A stretch of 64,000 nt of DNA, taken from NCBI GenBank assembly GCA_002338565.1, contig DDIN01000008.1, forward strand, positions 1,369,567 to 1,433,566. The letters run 5' to 3'. Below the pieces are notes generated by a model, which saw nothing but the letters and a program-made list of their open reading frames with translations, was not told where the DNA came from and made no database searches. Origin of the DNA: Hyphomonadaceae bacterium UBA1849. GTDB taxonomy: Bacteria > Pseudomonadota > Alphaproteobacteria > Caulobacterales > Hyphomonadaceae. Both the position numbers and the translations under genes were made by a program. Below are positions 41,036-49,560 of the stretch, one piece after another (positions within the stretch are counted from its first letter, which is position 1; each line of letters opens with the position of its first letter).

Positions 41036-43399
41036 ATGACACGTTCTGTTATTGCCTTCTTTATGTTGGTTTTTCTGCTCGTTGAGCCGTCTATGGCGCA
41101 AGTTCGAGAACTTGATGCGCGCGCCTCACAGCAGACCCGCATCATTTCCCAGAACGCTGTAGAGCTGACTACGTCCTCTCCTGACCTTGCCGAAATCCGT
41201 TCCGCGCTGGCCCGACAAAGAGAGAATGTCGTTTCGCTGGAAGCAGAACTCGTCGCGCTACGCGATCAGACGCAGGACCAGCTGTCGCGGATCGGTGAAG
41301 AAGTTGAGGGGGAATCGGCGAGTGTTTCTGAGCGGCGAAACGCGCTTCAGAGCGAGCTTGATACGTTGACCGAGGCTTTATCGCGCACGACAGGCAATCT
41401 GGAAGAGATTGATCGCCTGCAGTCTGAAATTGATGATCTGCGTCGCCGCGAATTCTATAAAGGGCTCGTCGAACGTGGGCCGATGCTTGTCAGCCCATCC
41501 ATATGGTCAGATGCTTTTTCAGGCTTTGGCGAGAAGTATGGCGCTCTCACAGAGGGTGGCGCGCCGGTTGTGGAATTGCAGTCGGATGAGCCGATCAGCA
41601 CGCTGACATGGCTGCAGGTCGGCGCGGTGCTTGTCCTCGCTCTATTGTTCGCTATTCCCGTCCGTCGCTATTTGAATCAGAAAATCGTCAAGCCGCTCGG
41701 CGATGATGACCGTACCGGTGCGTTGAGTGCGGTGGTCGGCCTCGTGCGTGCGTTCATTCGTGCGCTGCCATCACTTCTGGGGCTGTTCGCGCTCTATCAT
41801 GCCACAGCTATGATCTCGCTTGGCTCTGATGTGTTGAGGTTTGCAGATCAGAAGCTCTGGATTGTGCCGGCCATCCTCATCTTGCTGGAAGCTGTGTCAC
41901 GCATCTTCATGTCGTCCCGTGCGCCGCTGCCGCCTTTTAATATGGACTCCCGCCGTATGTCGGGGCTCGTCACAACCCTTATTCTGGCGATGGTTTGCAT
42001 AGCCGGTGTTGATCATCTCATGCACGCAGAAATCAATCTGTTTGCTGGTGTTGAAGATGTTGAACTCATCCGCCGCGGCATTGTCGCGATTTTACTAGCT
42101 GGCCTCGTTTTCTTTACGGCGCGTGTCTGGAAGTCGGAAAAGACGGATGCCGCCGACGACGATGGTGAAGCCTCACCTCTGCTCGTGGATCATCGCGCCT
42201 TTGCCATTCCGGGCGTTGTCCGTACAGGGCTGACCTTCCTCTCTGTTGTGAGTCTGGCTGGCGCGCTGTTCGGTTATGAGGCGCTTGCGCATTTTGTAAT
42301 GACGCGTGTGGTTCTGATTGGCGGTCTTCTGCTGTTGGCTCTGATCGCGCGCGCTGCTTTGAAGCAAATCGCATTGGTCGTGACCGGACGGGTCTTCCGT
42401 TCAAAGCTGTCTTCGGAAACAGGTGCAGACCTGATCGATTTCTGGGTGAGCCTGTTCGTCGATATTCTGGTGATCGCTGCGATAGCCCCGATTGCGCTTT
42501 TGCTTGTCGGGCTCGAATGGGAGGTCGTGCGCCGGATCTTAACCACCATGGCGACCGGCTTCAGCATCGGGCCGGTGCGTATCTCGGTTATTCAGATCCT
42601 GATCGCGATTGCAGTGTTTGTTGTTCTGGTGATGCTCACCCGCTTTGTGCAGCGGACAGCAGAAAAGCGTGTTCTGTCCCGTCTACGTGTGGATCAGGGC
42701 ATTCAGACGTCGCTGAAGACGCTCATTGGCTATGTCGGTCTGGTGATTGCCTTCATCACTGGCGTCAGCATGCTGGGCTTTGATCTGTCCAGCCTGGCTA
42801 TCATTGCTGGTGCGCTCTCGGTCGGTATCGGTTTTGGCCTTCAGTCCATCGTAAACAACTTCGTATCCGGTCTGATCCTGCTATTCGAGCGTCCGATCAA
42901 AGTGGGCGATTGGGTCGTTACCAGCTCGGGCGAGGGGATCGTCAAGAAAATCTCTGTCCGCTCGACCGAGATTGAGACCTTCGAGAGATCATCCATTCTG
43001 GTTCCGAACTCAGAACTCATCGCAAACAGCGTGACGAACTGGACGCATAAGAACCGTCTCGGCCGCGTTAATATACCAGTTGGTGTGTCTTATAATGAAG
43101 ACCCGGACCGTATTATCGCGCTTTTGGAGTCAATTCCGGCGAAGCTGGATGATGTTCTGGAAGTCCCTGAGCCGCAGGTGCTTTTCATGGGTTTCGGGGA
43201 TAGTTCTCTTGATTTTGAGCTAAGAGTGTTCATCGCAGATGTACAGAAAAGCATTATCACGCGTTCAAAAGTCAGAGTTGAGATATTCAAACTGTTCCGC
43301 GATGAAAATGTGGAGATTCCATTCCCACAGCGCGATCTTCATATCCGGTCTTCTGATATAGGTGACTTGAATACTTCTCGAGATGACAAGCAAAGTTAA
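41036..43399 (+). CDS. Mechanosensitive channel of the MscS/MscK family
   Basis: A 787-residue protein. After a signal peptide (FFMLVFLLVEPSMAQ) comes a coiled-coil periplasmic domain (about 20-160), then about ten or eleven membrane helices, and the MscS core with FDLSSLAIIAGALSVGIGFGLQSIVNNFVSGLILLFERPIKVGDWVV, the pore-lining TM3 and beta domain, then KKISVRSTEIETFERSSILVPNSELI. The arrangement is like large MscS paralogues with periplasmic domains (MscK/YbdG/YbiO types). Such channels release solutes on osmotic downshift. It opens the accessory block next to the 6S RNA, in the opposite direction. Confidence 0.92.
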   Translation: MTRSVIAFFMLVFLLVEPSMAQVRELDARASQQTRIISQNAVELTTSSPDLAEIRSALARQRENVVSLEAELVALRDQTQDQLSRIGEEVEGESASVSERRNALQSELDTLTEALSRTTGNLEEIDRLQSEIDDLRRREFYKGLVERGPMLVSPSIWSDAFSGFGEKYGALTEGGAPVVELQSDEPISTLTWLQVGAVLVLALLFAIPVRRYLNQKIVKPLGDDDRTGALSAVVGLVRAFIRALPSLLGLFALYHATAMISLGSDVLRFADQKLWIVPAILILLEAVSRIFMSSRAPLPPFNMDSRRMSGLVTTLILAMVCIAGVDHLMHAEINLFAGVEDVELIRRGIVAILLAGLVFFTARVWKSEKTDAADDDGEASPLLVDHRAFAIPGVVRTGLTFLSVVSLAGALFGYEALAHFVMTRVVLIGGLLLLALIARAALKQIALVVTGRVFRSKLSSETGADLIDFWVSLFVDILVIAAIAPIALLLVGLEWEVVRRILTTMATGFSIGPVRISVIQILIAIAVFVVLVMLTRFVQRTAEKRVLSRLRVDQGIQTSLKTLIGYVGLVIAFITGVSMLGFDLSSLAIIAGALSVGIGFGLQSIVNNFVSGLILLFERPIKVGDWVVTSSGEGIVKKISVRSTEIETFERSSILVPNSELIANSVTNWTHKNRLGRVNIPVGVSYNEDPDRIIALLESIPAKLDDVLEVPEPQVLFMGFGDSSLDFELRVFIADVQKSIITRSKVRVEIFKLFRDENVEIPFPQRDLHIRSSDIGDLNTSRDDKQS

Positions 43400-43486
43400 A
43401 ATATTTACCATTCGTAAGTACGTTTTGCTTGTGATATCTGTAGATTGACCGCGTTCAAAATGGTTTACAGTAAGTAAATATATAGT

Positions 43487-43538
43487 CGTGATTTGCATTT
43501 GTGGGCATCTGGACTTTTGGTTTCTGCTGCAAATCGCG
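43487..43538. promoter_or_regulatory. Inverted repeat upstream of TonB-domain gene
   Basis: CGTGATTTGCA (43487-43497) and TGCAAATCGCG (43528-43538), 10 of 11 bases matching, with a 30-base gap, inside an AT-rich 279-base intergenic stretch that holds no gene. It could be a regulator site or looped operator for the TonB-domain gene. Confidence 0.4.
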
Positions 43539-43678
43539 GAAACTAAACAAAATTCACGACTGTATTAACTTAGATTTCATCGAGCATTGCTAGTTTCCCT
43601 CCCATCGGGACCCGTCCACGTAGAATATGAAAAGGGCGGGCTCGTTTGATGGTGTGTATAAATAGAGGGAAAACCCAA

Positions 43679-43999
43679 ATGAAGCTCAAGCATGCTTTTC
43701 TAGCCGCTGCGACTGCTATGACCGCTTTCGGTGTTGGCGTTGCGCCAGCAATGGCTGAACCAGTTCTTGTCAAACAAGTTGCTCCAGAATACCCGCGCGG
43801 CGCCGAGCGTCGTAACCTTGAGGGTAGTGTAGAACTCGCATTTGAAGTGAACGCTTCTGGTCGCGTCGAAGGCGTCGAAGTTCTGTCTGCTTCTATGCCG
43901 GGCGTTTTCGACAATGCTGCAATCGAAGCTCTCGAACAGTGGGAATTCGAAGAAGGCAACCCGGGTCGTGGCGAGATCACGATCGCATTCCAGCTTTAG
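43679..43999 (+). CDS. Exported TonB C-terminal domain protein
   Basis: 106 residues from ATG 43679, with AGAGGGA upstream. Unlike ordinary TonB it has a cleavable signal peptide (KHAFLAAATAMTAFGVGVAPAMA) and then just the TonB C-terminal fold: PVLVKQVAPEYPRGAERRNLEGSVELAFEVNASGRVEGVEVLSA and AAIEALEQWEFEEGN, with no membrane anchor and no proline-rich spacer. It would be free in the periplasm. Family knowledge: such short forms occur in alphaproteobacteria with unknown role, perhaps envelope assembly rather than TonB energy transfer. A chemoreceptor gene follows after three hairpins. Confidence 0.85.
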   Translation: MKLKHAFLAAATAMTAFGVGVAPAMAEPVLVKQVAPEYPRGAERRNLEGSVELAFEVNASGRVEGVEVLSASMPGVFDNAAIEALEQWEFEEGNPGRGEITIAFQL

Positions 44000-44009
44000 G
44001 CCGGTACAG

Positions 44010-44099
44010 GAGCCCCGCGAGGGGCTCTGAAAATATTTAACGGCACGGGCAGGTGAGCTGCCCGTACAGGCTGAGGGCGCCCGGGAGTATTTCGGGTGC
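44010..44099 (+). promoter_or_regulatory. Three consecutive hairpins between TonB-domain and chemoreceptor genes
   Basis: Stem 1 GAGCCCC/GGGGCTC (44010-44027) with GCGA loop; stem 2 ACGGGCAG/CTGCCCGT (44045-44065); stem 3 GCGCCCG/CGGGTGC (44077-44099, one G-U). The first may terminate the TonB-domain transcript, but no T-run follows; together they may form a structured 5' leader for the receptor at 44134. Confidence 0.5.
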
Positions 44100-44133
44100 T
44101 GTAACCAGAGGAAATCGCTGAGGGGCAAATCTG

Positions 44134-46170
44134 ATGGCTAATTTTAATTCGAAACTGATCCGCTTCCGCCTGCCGGCCGCATTTGGTCTGGCTGGTGTGG
44201 TCGTGTTGATGGTTTCTGCTATTTCCGTTTTCGCGCTGAATTCATCCAGCAACTCGCTGAAAACGGTCGCAAACGAAACACTTCCAATGCTGACGCATTC
44301 CGCTGAGCTTGCTCAGAATGCGAACGCATTGACATCCGAAACAACAAATCTCGCGTCTGTGCGTGAGGAAGATGCGCGTCTCGAGCGTCAGAACGTCGTT
44401 TCAACGATGATGGAAACAATCCGTCACGATCTCGATGAACTGGCAGTAGATGGCGATGTGAATCTTGCTGCGGTTGAGGCATCTTACACTGAAATGGTGG
44501 GTGCGATCGACTCTCTGAACCAGATTGTCGAGCGTCGAATCGCGACAGAGGTTTCACTGAACTCGCAGCTTATTACGGCGCAGGCTTTCCGTGCCGAAGT
44601 TGTCAACGCAGTTGAAGCACAACTTGATACCGCTGACGAAGCTGACATCGAAACCTTCCTGCGCATTTCTCTGTCTGCGAACCTTCTCAACTCTCTGTTC
44701 GCTGAAGCAAGCCTGATGGACAGTGCAGCTGATGTAACTGCGCTTCAGGAATCTATGTTCGACCAGGTCGACGAGATGACTGTGAACGTTGCCATTCTCG
44801 GCGGTGCTGTGTCTGGTGACCTGCGCAATGCGGTTAGCAATCTGAACTCTCTCGTTGAGGGTGACCGGTCTGTTCCTGCACTCCGCATCGCAGCGATTGA
44901 ACAGTCTGCTCGTGCGAATGCCGTGGCTGAAGAAGCTGGTGCAAAAGCTGTGACGCTTCAAACAGAAGCTCAGGCGCTCGCAACCACGCTTTCAGAATCT
45001 GCTGATGCGAATGCATCTGGCGCGGCTGCAACAAGCGTTATGACAACGATCTTCCTCGTGATCATCACGCTGGCGTCTCTGGCTGGCGCGGGTGCGATTG
45101 GCTACTTCTACGTTGAACGCGGTCTCTCCCGTCGTCTGACAAAACTGACTGTTGCTATGGGCCGCCTGGCTGATGGCGAGTTCGATGTCGACATGAGCGG
45201 CACTGACGGTGAAGACGAAATCGGTCAGATGGCCAAGACACTCCGCGTCTTCGAAGAAAACGGCCGTGAGCGCGTCCGCCTCGAAGAAGCATCCCGTGTT
45301 GAAGAAGAAGCGCGCGCTGAACGTGCTAAAGCAATCGAAGATCTGATTTCCCAGTTCGACTCTACAATGCAGGGTACGCTGGAAATGATGAACGGTGCGA
45401 CACGTGAACTCGAAAGCACTGCGTCTGTCATGAAGTCTTCTGCAGAGAACGCTGCACAACAGACAGGTTCTGCGTCCCAATCTGCTGACAATGCATCTTA
45501 CAACGTTGGTACGGTTGCGTCTGCGGCTGAAGAGCTCTCTGCGTCTATCGTCGAAATCACTCAGCAGATCCACGAATCTACGAAAATCGCGTCTGAAGCG
45601 GTTGAAGAGATGACTGTATCTTCCGAGCGTGTCCGTGGCCTCGATAAGGCGGCTGAAGACATCGGCGCAGTTGTTGAACTCATCAACAACATTGCTGGCC
45701 AGACAAACCTTCTCGCACTCAACGCGACGATCGAAGCGGCACGTGCTGGTGAAGCTGGTAAAGGCTTTGCGGTTGTTGCGAGTGAAGTTAAGGCGCTTTC
45801 TAGCCAGACATCCCGCGCAACAGAACAGATCGCTCAGCAGATCTCTTCTATCCAGAATGCGTCCGGTATGGCGGTTGGCGTTATGGAGAATATCTCCAAG
45901 CTGATCTCTAACATCGACAACATCTCCTCCACGATTGCGGCGGCGATGGAACAGCAGCGTGCAGCGATTGCGGAAATCTCGCGCTCTGCTCAGGAAGCTG
46001 CTGGTGGTGCACGCGACGTATCAGAGCACGTCCAGTCGCTCTCTGCGACAACGGCTGAAACGGGCGAGTGTGCAACTCAGGTTGAAGGTGCCTCTCACGG
46101 CATCACGCAGGAAGCTGGCAAAATGCAGTCTGCAATCACCAACTTCCTTACCAGGGTCCGCGCGGCGTAA
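44134..46170 (+). CDS. Methyl-accepting chemotaxis protein with helical-bundle sensor
   Basis: A 678-residue receptor. The sensor between the membrane segments (about 14-36 and 304-327) is long, rich in Ala/Glu/Ser/Thr and predicted all helical, with NSSSNSLKTVANETLPMLTHSAELAQNANALTSETTNLASV, like TorS/HBM-type helical bundles that bind small ligands or partner periplasmic proteins. HAMP follows, then NLLALNATIEAARAGEAGKGFAVVASEVK. Directly downstream of the TonB-domain gene. GAGGGGC lies nine bases before the ATG. Third receptor in the window, different sensor class from the other two. Confidence 0.94.
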   Translation: MANFNSKLIRFRLPAAFGLAGVVVLMVSAISVFALNSSSNSLKTVANETLPMLTHSAELAQNANALTSETTNLASVREEDARLERQNVVSTMMETIRHDLDELAVDGDVNLAAVEASYTEMVGAIDSLNQIVERRIATEVSLNSQLITAQAFRAEVVNAVEAQLDTADEADIETFLRISLSANLLNSLFAEASLMDSAADVTALQESMFDQVDEMTVNVAILGGAVSGDLRNAVSNLNSLVEGDRSVPALRIAAIEQSARANAVAEEAGAKAVTLQTEAQALATTLSESADANASGAAATSVMTTIFLVIITLASLAGAGAIGYFYVERGLSRRLTKLTVAMGRLADGEFDVDMSGTDGEDEIGQMAKTLRVFEENGRERVRLEEASRVEEEARAERAKAIEDLISQFDSTMQGTLEMMNGATRELESTASVMKSSAENAAQQTGSASQSADNASYNVGTVASAAEELSASIVEITQQIHESTKIASEAVEEMTVSSERVRGLDKAAEDIGAVVELINNIAGQTNLLALNATIEAARAGEAGKGFAVVASEVKALSSQTSRATEQIAQQISSIQNASGMAVGVMENISKLISNIDNISSTIAAAMEQQRAAIAEISRSAQEAAGGARDVSEHVQSLSATTAETGECATQVEGASHGITQEAGKMQSAITNFLTRVRAA

Positions 46171-46197
46171 TTCGCGAAGACCAGACCCCCTCAGTTC

Positions 46198-46226
46198 AAA
46201 CCCCGGTCCTTTGGGCCGGGGTTTTC
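46198..46226. terminator. Terminator of the helical-sensor receptor
   Basis: AACCCCGGTCC / GGCCGGGGTT-type hairpin followed by TTTTCTG; also faces the convergent lipoprotein gene. Confidence 0.85.
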
Positions 46227-46228
46227 TG

Positions 46229-46744
46229 TTATTGGCTGTCGTCTTCTGAAAGGGAGGCATACAGTTCCGAAGCATCATAGAGTGACGGGCTGACGCGAGC
46301 GTCTTTGTCAGACATGACGATGTCGAGCTCCACCAGGCTCTCTTCGCGTTCGAAGCGTGTGGTGCCGCCAATTCCGGGTTGATGAATGACGGTGCTCTGG
46401 CAGCTGAACAGTCCGCAGCGTTGCGCGACTACAGGCGCAGCCGGATAGGCGCTATGAAACGTGTCGCTGTCTCGGTCACGCGTCCCGATTTGTGAGACGA
46501 TTTCGAACGTCTGATATCCGTTCAGCAGGGTGAGCTCAGCTGCGCGGCGAAGCGCGAGTGTGCGGGCTTCTTCCAGCTCGTCATTGCGCACGCGATAGCG
46601 TACCAGATACCGGTCGGCTTCCAGCTGTGTCTCTGAATAACCGGAGGACCGGTCGTTCCGGGCCTCGGTATAGTCCGGCGCGCTTGCACAGGCAGAGAGG
46701 GCAAGACCTGCGGCCAGCAGAATGGCAGTAAGGTTATTCGACAT
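46229..46744 (-). CDS. CC0125/CC1285-family lipoprotein
   Basis: A 171-residue lipoprotein with signal GLALSACAS. Seen: YRVRNDELEEARTLALRRAAELTLLNGYQTFEIVSQ, the trait of this alphaproteobacterial lipoprotein group, in which a soluble domain has a core RVRYRxN...RAAELT pattern. Function unknown. Its start overlaps the stop of the anti-sigma gene by 11 bases, so it is the last gene of the sigma operon (sigma, anti-sigma, lipoprotein). Confidence 0.85.
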   Translation of the reverse strand: MSNNLTAILLAAGLALSACASAPDYTEARNDRSSGYSETQLEADRYLVRYRVRNDELEEARTLALRRAAELTLLNGYQTFEIVSQIGTRDRDSDTFHSAYPAAPVVAQRCGLFSCQSTVIHQPGIGGTTRFEREESLVELDIVMSDKDARVSPSLYDASELYASLSEDDSQ

Positions 46745-47528
46745 CAGTCATCTCCTCGCGTGTTACCCAGCCTTGTTCCATCAGGGCAGCTTCTTCACCG
46801 GCGCCCAGAGGGGCGCTCGTCATGGTTTCATCCAGAAAAGCCTCAATCGCGTCGTCAGACGGACCGCTCGCCGTTGTGAACGGGCCACCTGGTGGTTGGT
46901 CGGTTACTGGTGCGGTTTCAGCGATGCGCAGTTCCCAGCCATCTGGTGTCATGCAGGCAACAAATCGTGTGGTTTCAGATGCGCTTGTCGCGTCTATTAA
47001 CCGGCAGGCTTCGTCATCCGCGAGATAGCTGAAGCGCGGCTGGAACTCTGTGCCGGATACCGTGAACATCTCTCCGCCGCGTGCTGACGCGATTGAGCTG
47101 CCAAGCTCGGAGTTTGCCGTAATTACGGTGCCAGCGGAAAGGTCCGGCAGTTGGTTTGAACCGCTGCCCATCAATTGCGGAATGAATGACGCAACGGCGA
47201 TACCGATGACGGCGCAGGCGGCGAGCGCACTATGACGCTCCACAAACTGCATACCGCGGCGCCATGCTGGAAACAGAATAACCTGTCCCTTGTCGGAGGC
47301 TTCCAGCTTTCGAACGGTGCGGCTGAGGCCGTCGCTCATGGGCGCGCTGTCAATCTCGCCTACAGTTTCGATGTAGTCGGAGTCAGCGAGTGCAAGGGCT
47401 TCAAGCCGTTCAGCAACGCGTTCGTCGCTGACGATCAGCGCTTCGATTTCAGCACGGGCCAGCTCGCCGAGTTCGTCATCCAGAAAAGCGCTGAGGCGTG
47501 CGTCGAGGTCTTTTGGCAGATCAGTCAT
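46734..47528 (-). CDS. Anti-sigma factor (single-pass membrane protein)
   Basis: A 264-residue protein. The N-terminal cytoplasmic part LDARLSAFLDDELGELARAEIEALI has the anti-sigma domain pattern, but without the zinc-binding HxxxCxxC, so it is a zinc-free type. One membrane segment spans about residues 100-120 (SALAACAVIGIAVASFIPQLM). The periplasmic part (about 125-264) carries FTVSGTEFQPRFSYLADDEACRLIDAT and is probably a sensor. It starts inside the sigma gene's 3' end (8-base overlap), which supports coupled translation and a sigma/anti-sigma pair. Confidence 0.88.
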   Translation of the reverse strand: MTDLPKDLDARLSAFLDDELGELARAEIEALIVSDERVAERLEALALADSDYIETVGEIDSAPMSDGLSRTVRKLEASDKGQVILFPAWRRGMQFVERHSALAACAVIGIAVASFIPQLMGSGSNQLPDLSAGTVITANSELGSSIASARGGEMFTVSGTEFQPRFSYLADDEACRLIDATSASETTRFVACMTPDGWELRIAETAPVTDQPPGGPFTTASGPSDDAIEAFLDETMTSAPLGAGEEAALMEQGWVTREEMTDVE

Positions 47529-48018
47529 GATACCCCACCTTGTCTGCGATCATCGCACGGGCGCGCCCAAGACGGCTCATCACCGTGCCGATCGGAATAT
47601 TCAGTTGAGCGGCCGCGTCTTTATAGCTCGCGCCGCCAATGGCGATTATGGTCAGGACTTCGCGATACGTATCCGGCAGAGCTGCAATCGCATCTTTCGT
47701 GCGGGCAAACATAATGGACGCGCTGGCGACCTGTTCGCTGGATACGGTTTCGGGTTGTGCCTCCGAAAGTTCTGGCACGGCATCCTGCCGGACTTTTTTC
47801 GCGCGCAGTCCGTCAATCCAGAGATTGCGGCAGACGCGGAACATCCATTTTTTCAGATCGGCATCATCGGGAACGCCGCGTGCAAGTACGCGCTCGATTG
47901 CGGACTGGACGAGATCGTCAGCGTCCGTCGCATCTCGTGTCAGCGAGAAGGCAAAGCGCCGGACATGCGGCACAGCCTCCAGGATTTCACGTTCAAGATC
48001 AGGTTTTTTGTTCATCAT
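47521..48018 (-). CDS. ECF-family RNA polymerase sigma factor
   Basis: About 165 residues from ATG 48018 or 48015. ECF sigma with region 2 (VPHVRRFAFSLTRDATDADDLVQSAIERVLAR, KKWMFRVCRNLWIDGLRAKK) and region 4 (LPDTYREVLTIIAIGGASYKDAAAQLNIPIGTVMSRLGRARAMI). A GGAAT-N16-CGTC motif lies directly upstream, ending eight bases before the ATG, suggesting autoregulation with a leaderless or nearly leaderless message. It heads an operon with an anti-sigma and a lipoprotein gene, and diverges from a subtilase gene with a similar promoter. Confidence 0.92.
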   Translation of the reverse strand: MMNKKPDLEREILEAVPHVRRFAFSLTRDATDADDLVQSAIERVLARGVPDDADLKKWMFRVCRNLWIDGLRAKKVRQDAVPELSEAQPETVSSEQVASASIMFARTKDAIAALPDTYREVLTIIAIGGASYKDAAAQLNIPIGTVMSRLGRARAMIADKVGYHD

Positions 48019-48026
48019 GCTGCACT

Positions 48027-48051
48027 GACGGACCGTATGTGTTTTTATTCC
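48027..48051 (-). promoter_or_regulatory. ECF-sigma promoter for the sigma operon
   Basis: Minus strand: GGAAT (48051-48047), 16 bases, CGTC (48030-48027), extended GGAATAAA. Expected start around 48020, just ahead of ATG 48018. Same motif at 26318 and 51404. Confidence 0.65.
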
Positions 48052-48060
48052 CGCCACTGT

Positions 48061-48085
48061 GAAATTTTTTTGGTTCTGTCCCGTC
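48061..48085 (+). promoter_or_regulatory. Weaker ECF-sigma promoter for the subtilase gene
   Basis: GAAAT (48061-48065), 16 bases, CGTC (48082-48085). It differs from GGAAT at one base. It stands back to back with the sigma operon promoter; the two -35 elements are nine bases apart. Confidence 0.45.
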
Positions 48086-48095
48086 TCTATGTCAT

Positions 48096-49559
48096 GTGAA
48101 TAAGATGATGGAGCGCCGTGTGCCAGTGATATCTCTTTTTGCGGGAGCCAGACGCATCGGTTTCGGGCTCGCCGCTTGTACTTGTCTGACCGCTCTGCCT
48201 GCCGCTCATGCGCAGCTTCTGCCTGGCGTGACCGACCGGGTGGAAGACAGGCTTTCCGATCAGATCCAGCGCCCGATAGAAGACCGTCTTCAGAACTTGG
48301 ACAATGTGCTGGACGATCTTCCCGAGCGTGTTGTCGATGGCGAGTTGGGTGAGGTGCTGACGGACCGTGTGCTGAGTTCTGATCGCATCGGTAATACGCT
48401 GGACGCCACGCGCGAGCTGACGGGAGGCATCGTCTCCGGCGTTCGCGAAACAGTCAGTCAGGTGCGCCCGCGACGTGCCATCGCGATCGACCGTTTTGAT
48501 GGCTGGCCGGTCATGCGCAATGAGTGGATCGTGATGCTGCCGACTGTTGCAGTAGGCGAACTGGATGAGCTGTCTCTGGACGTGCTTGAGCAAACCGATC
48601 TTGGATCGGTCTCTCAAACGCTGCTTGTTGTGCAGTTTCCGGACGATCCGACGACGCGCCGCCAGATAGAGGAAGAGCTTTCCGCGCTTGATGGTCAGAT
48701 AGTGGAGCGTAACCATGTCTTCCGCCGCGCGGCTCGGGATGACCCGCAGGCTGACGTGTCCGAGGATGTGCGCCCCGCCGCAGCACCTATGACATTCGAA
48801 GGTGCGGGTGGAGGCCTGCGCATCGGTATGGTCGATACTGATATTGAAGAGGGGCATCCTCTGCTTCAGACGCTGGAATTGACCGAGGCAGATTTTGTCA
48901 GCCATGGCGCGCTTCGCCCGACAGGGCATGGGACATCCGTTGCCTCAGTTTTGTCGCGGCATGCGAGCGTGCAACGAACGCCGGAGCTGTTAGGGGCTTC
49001 GGTATTTTTTCTGGATAGTGACGGCACGACAGGCGCAACAACGGCCAGCCTGATCGAGGCAATCGACTGGATGATTGTCGAAGGCGTTGACCTCATCAAT
49101 TTTAGCCTCACGGGGCCGCCGAACGCGGCGCTGGAGAGCATGATCCAGAGCGCACAGGCGCGTGGCATTGTCGTGGTGGCGGCAGTTGGAAATGAAGGTC
49201 CGGCATCTGGCCCGCTTTATCCTGCAGCCTATGACGGCGTTATCGGTGTCACGGCAGTAAACGCAAATGGCGTTCCTTATCGCTGGGCCAATCGCGGACC
49301 TTATGTCGACATTGCTGCGGAAGGGGTCAACGTCCTGGTCGCTGCGCCTGATGGCGGAGAACAGCGGGACTCAGGAACATCGCTTGCGGCGCCGATTGTC
49401 TCTGCATTTCTGGCAGGATGGGTTCAGGATGCTGAGTTTTCCGCAGTCGATGAGGCAGAAAATCGCCTGATCCGCGCCGTAGGCTGGACGCAGGATCAGG
49501 CAAAGGATGAGGCCATCGGCTATGGGGTGCTGATGATAGCCCCAAGGAAGGAAGACTGA
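48096..49559 (+). CDS. Exported subtilisin-family (S8) serine protease
   Basis: 487 residues if started at GTG 48096; ATG 48105 is also possible. A signal peptide ends near AAHAQ (residue 40). Residues about 40-215 form a helix-rich pro-region (DRVEDRLSDQIQRPIEDRLQ) and an inhibitor-like part. The protease domain has Asp247 (GMVDTDIEEGHPLL), His278 (GHGTSVASV), Asn366 (AVGNEGP) and Ser426 (DSGTSLAAP), the complete catalytic set. The Asp motif reads DTD instead of DTG. No membrane anchor or autotransporter barrel is fused. Opposite the ECF sigma gene, with a promoter match, so likely controlled by it. Confidence 0.93.
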   Translation: MNKMMERRVPVISLFAGARRIGFGLAACTCLTALPAAHAQLLPGVTDRVEDRLSDQIQRPIEDRLQNLDNVLDDLPERVVDGELGEVLTDRVLSSDRIGNTLDATRELTGGIVSGVRETVSQVRPRRAIAIDRFDGWPVMRNEWIVMLPTVAVGELDELSLDVLEQTDLGSVSQTLLVVQFPDDPTTRRQIEEELSALDGQIVERNHVFRRAARDDPQADVSEDVRPAAAPMTFEGAGGGLRIGMVDTDIEEGHPLLQTLELTEADFVSHGALRPTGHGTSVASVLSRHASVQRTPELLGASVFFLDSDGTTGATTASLIEAIDWMIVEGVDLINFSLTGPPNAALESMIQSAQARGIVVVAAVGNEGPASGPLYPAAYDGVIGVTAVNANGVPYRWANRGPYVDIAAEGVNVLVAAPDGGEQRDSGTSLAAPIVSAFLAGWVQDAEFSAVDEAENRLIRAVGWTQDQAKDEAIGYGVLMIAPRKED

Positions 49560-49560
49560 C

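Noticed and set aside
48087..48929. 280-residue minus-strand frame opposite the subtilase
   Set aside because: Shadow of the subtilase gene, whose full catalytic set is clear.
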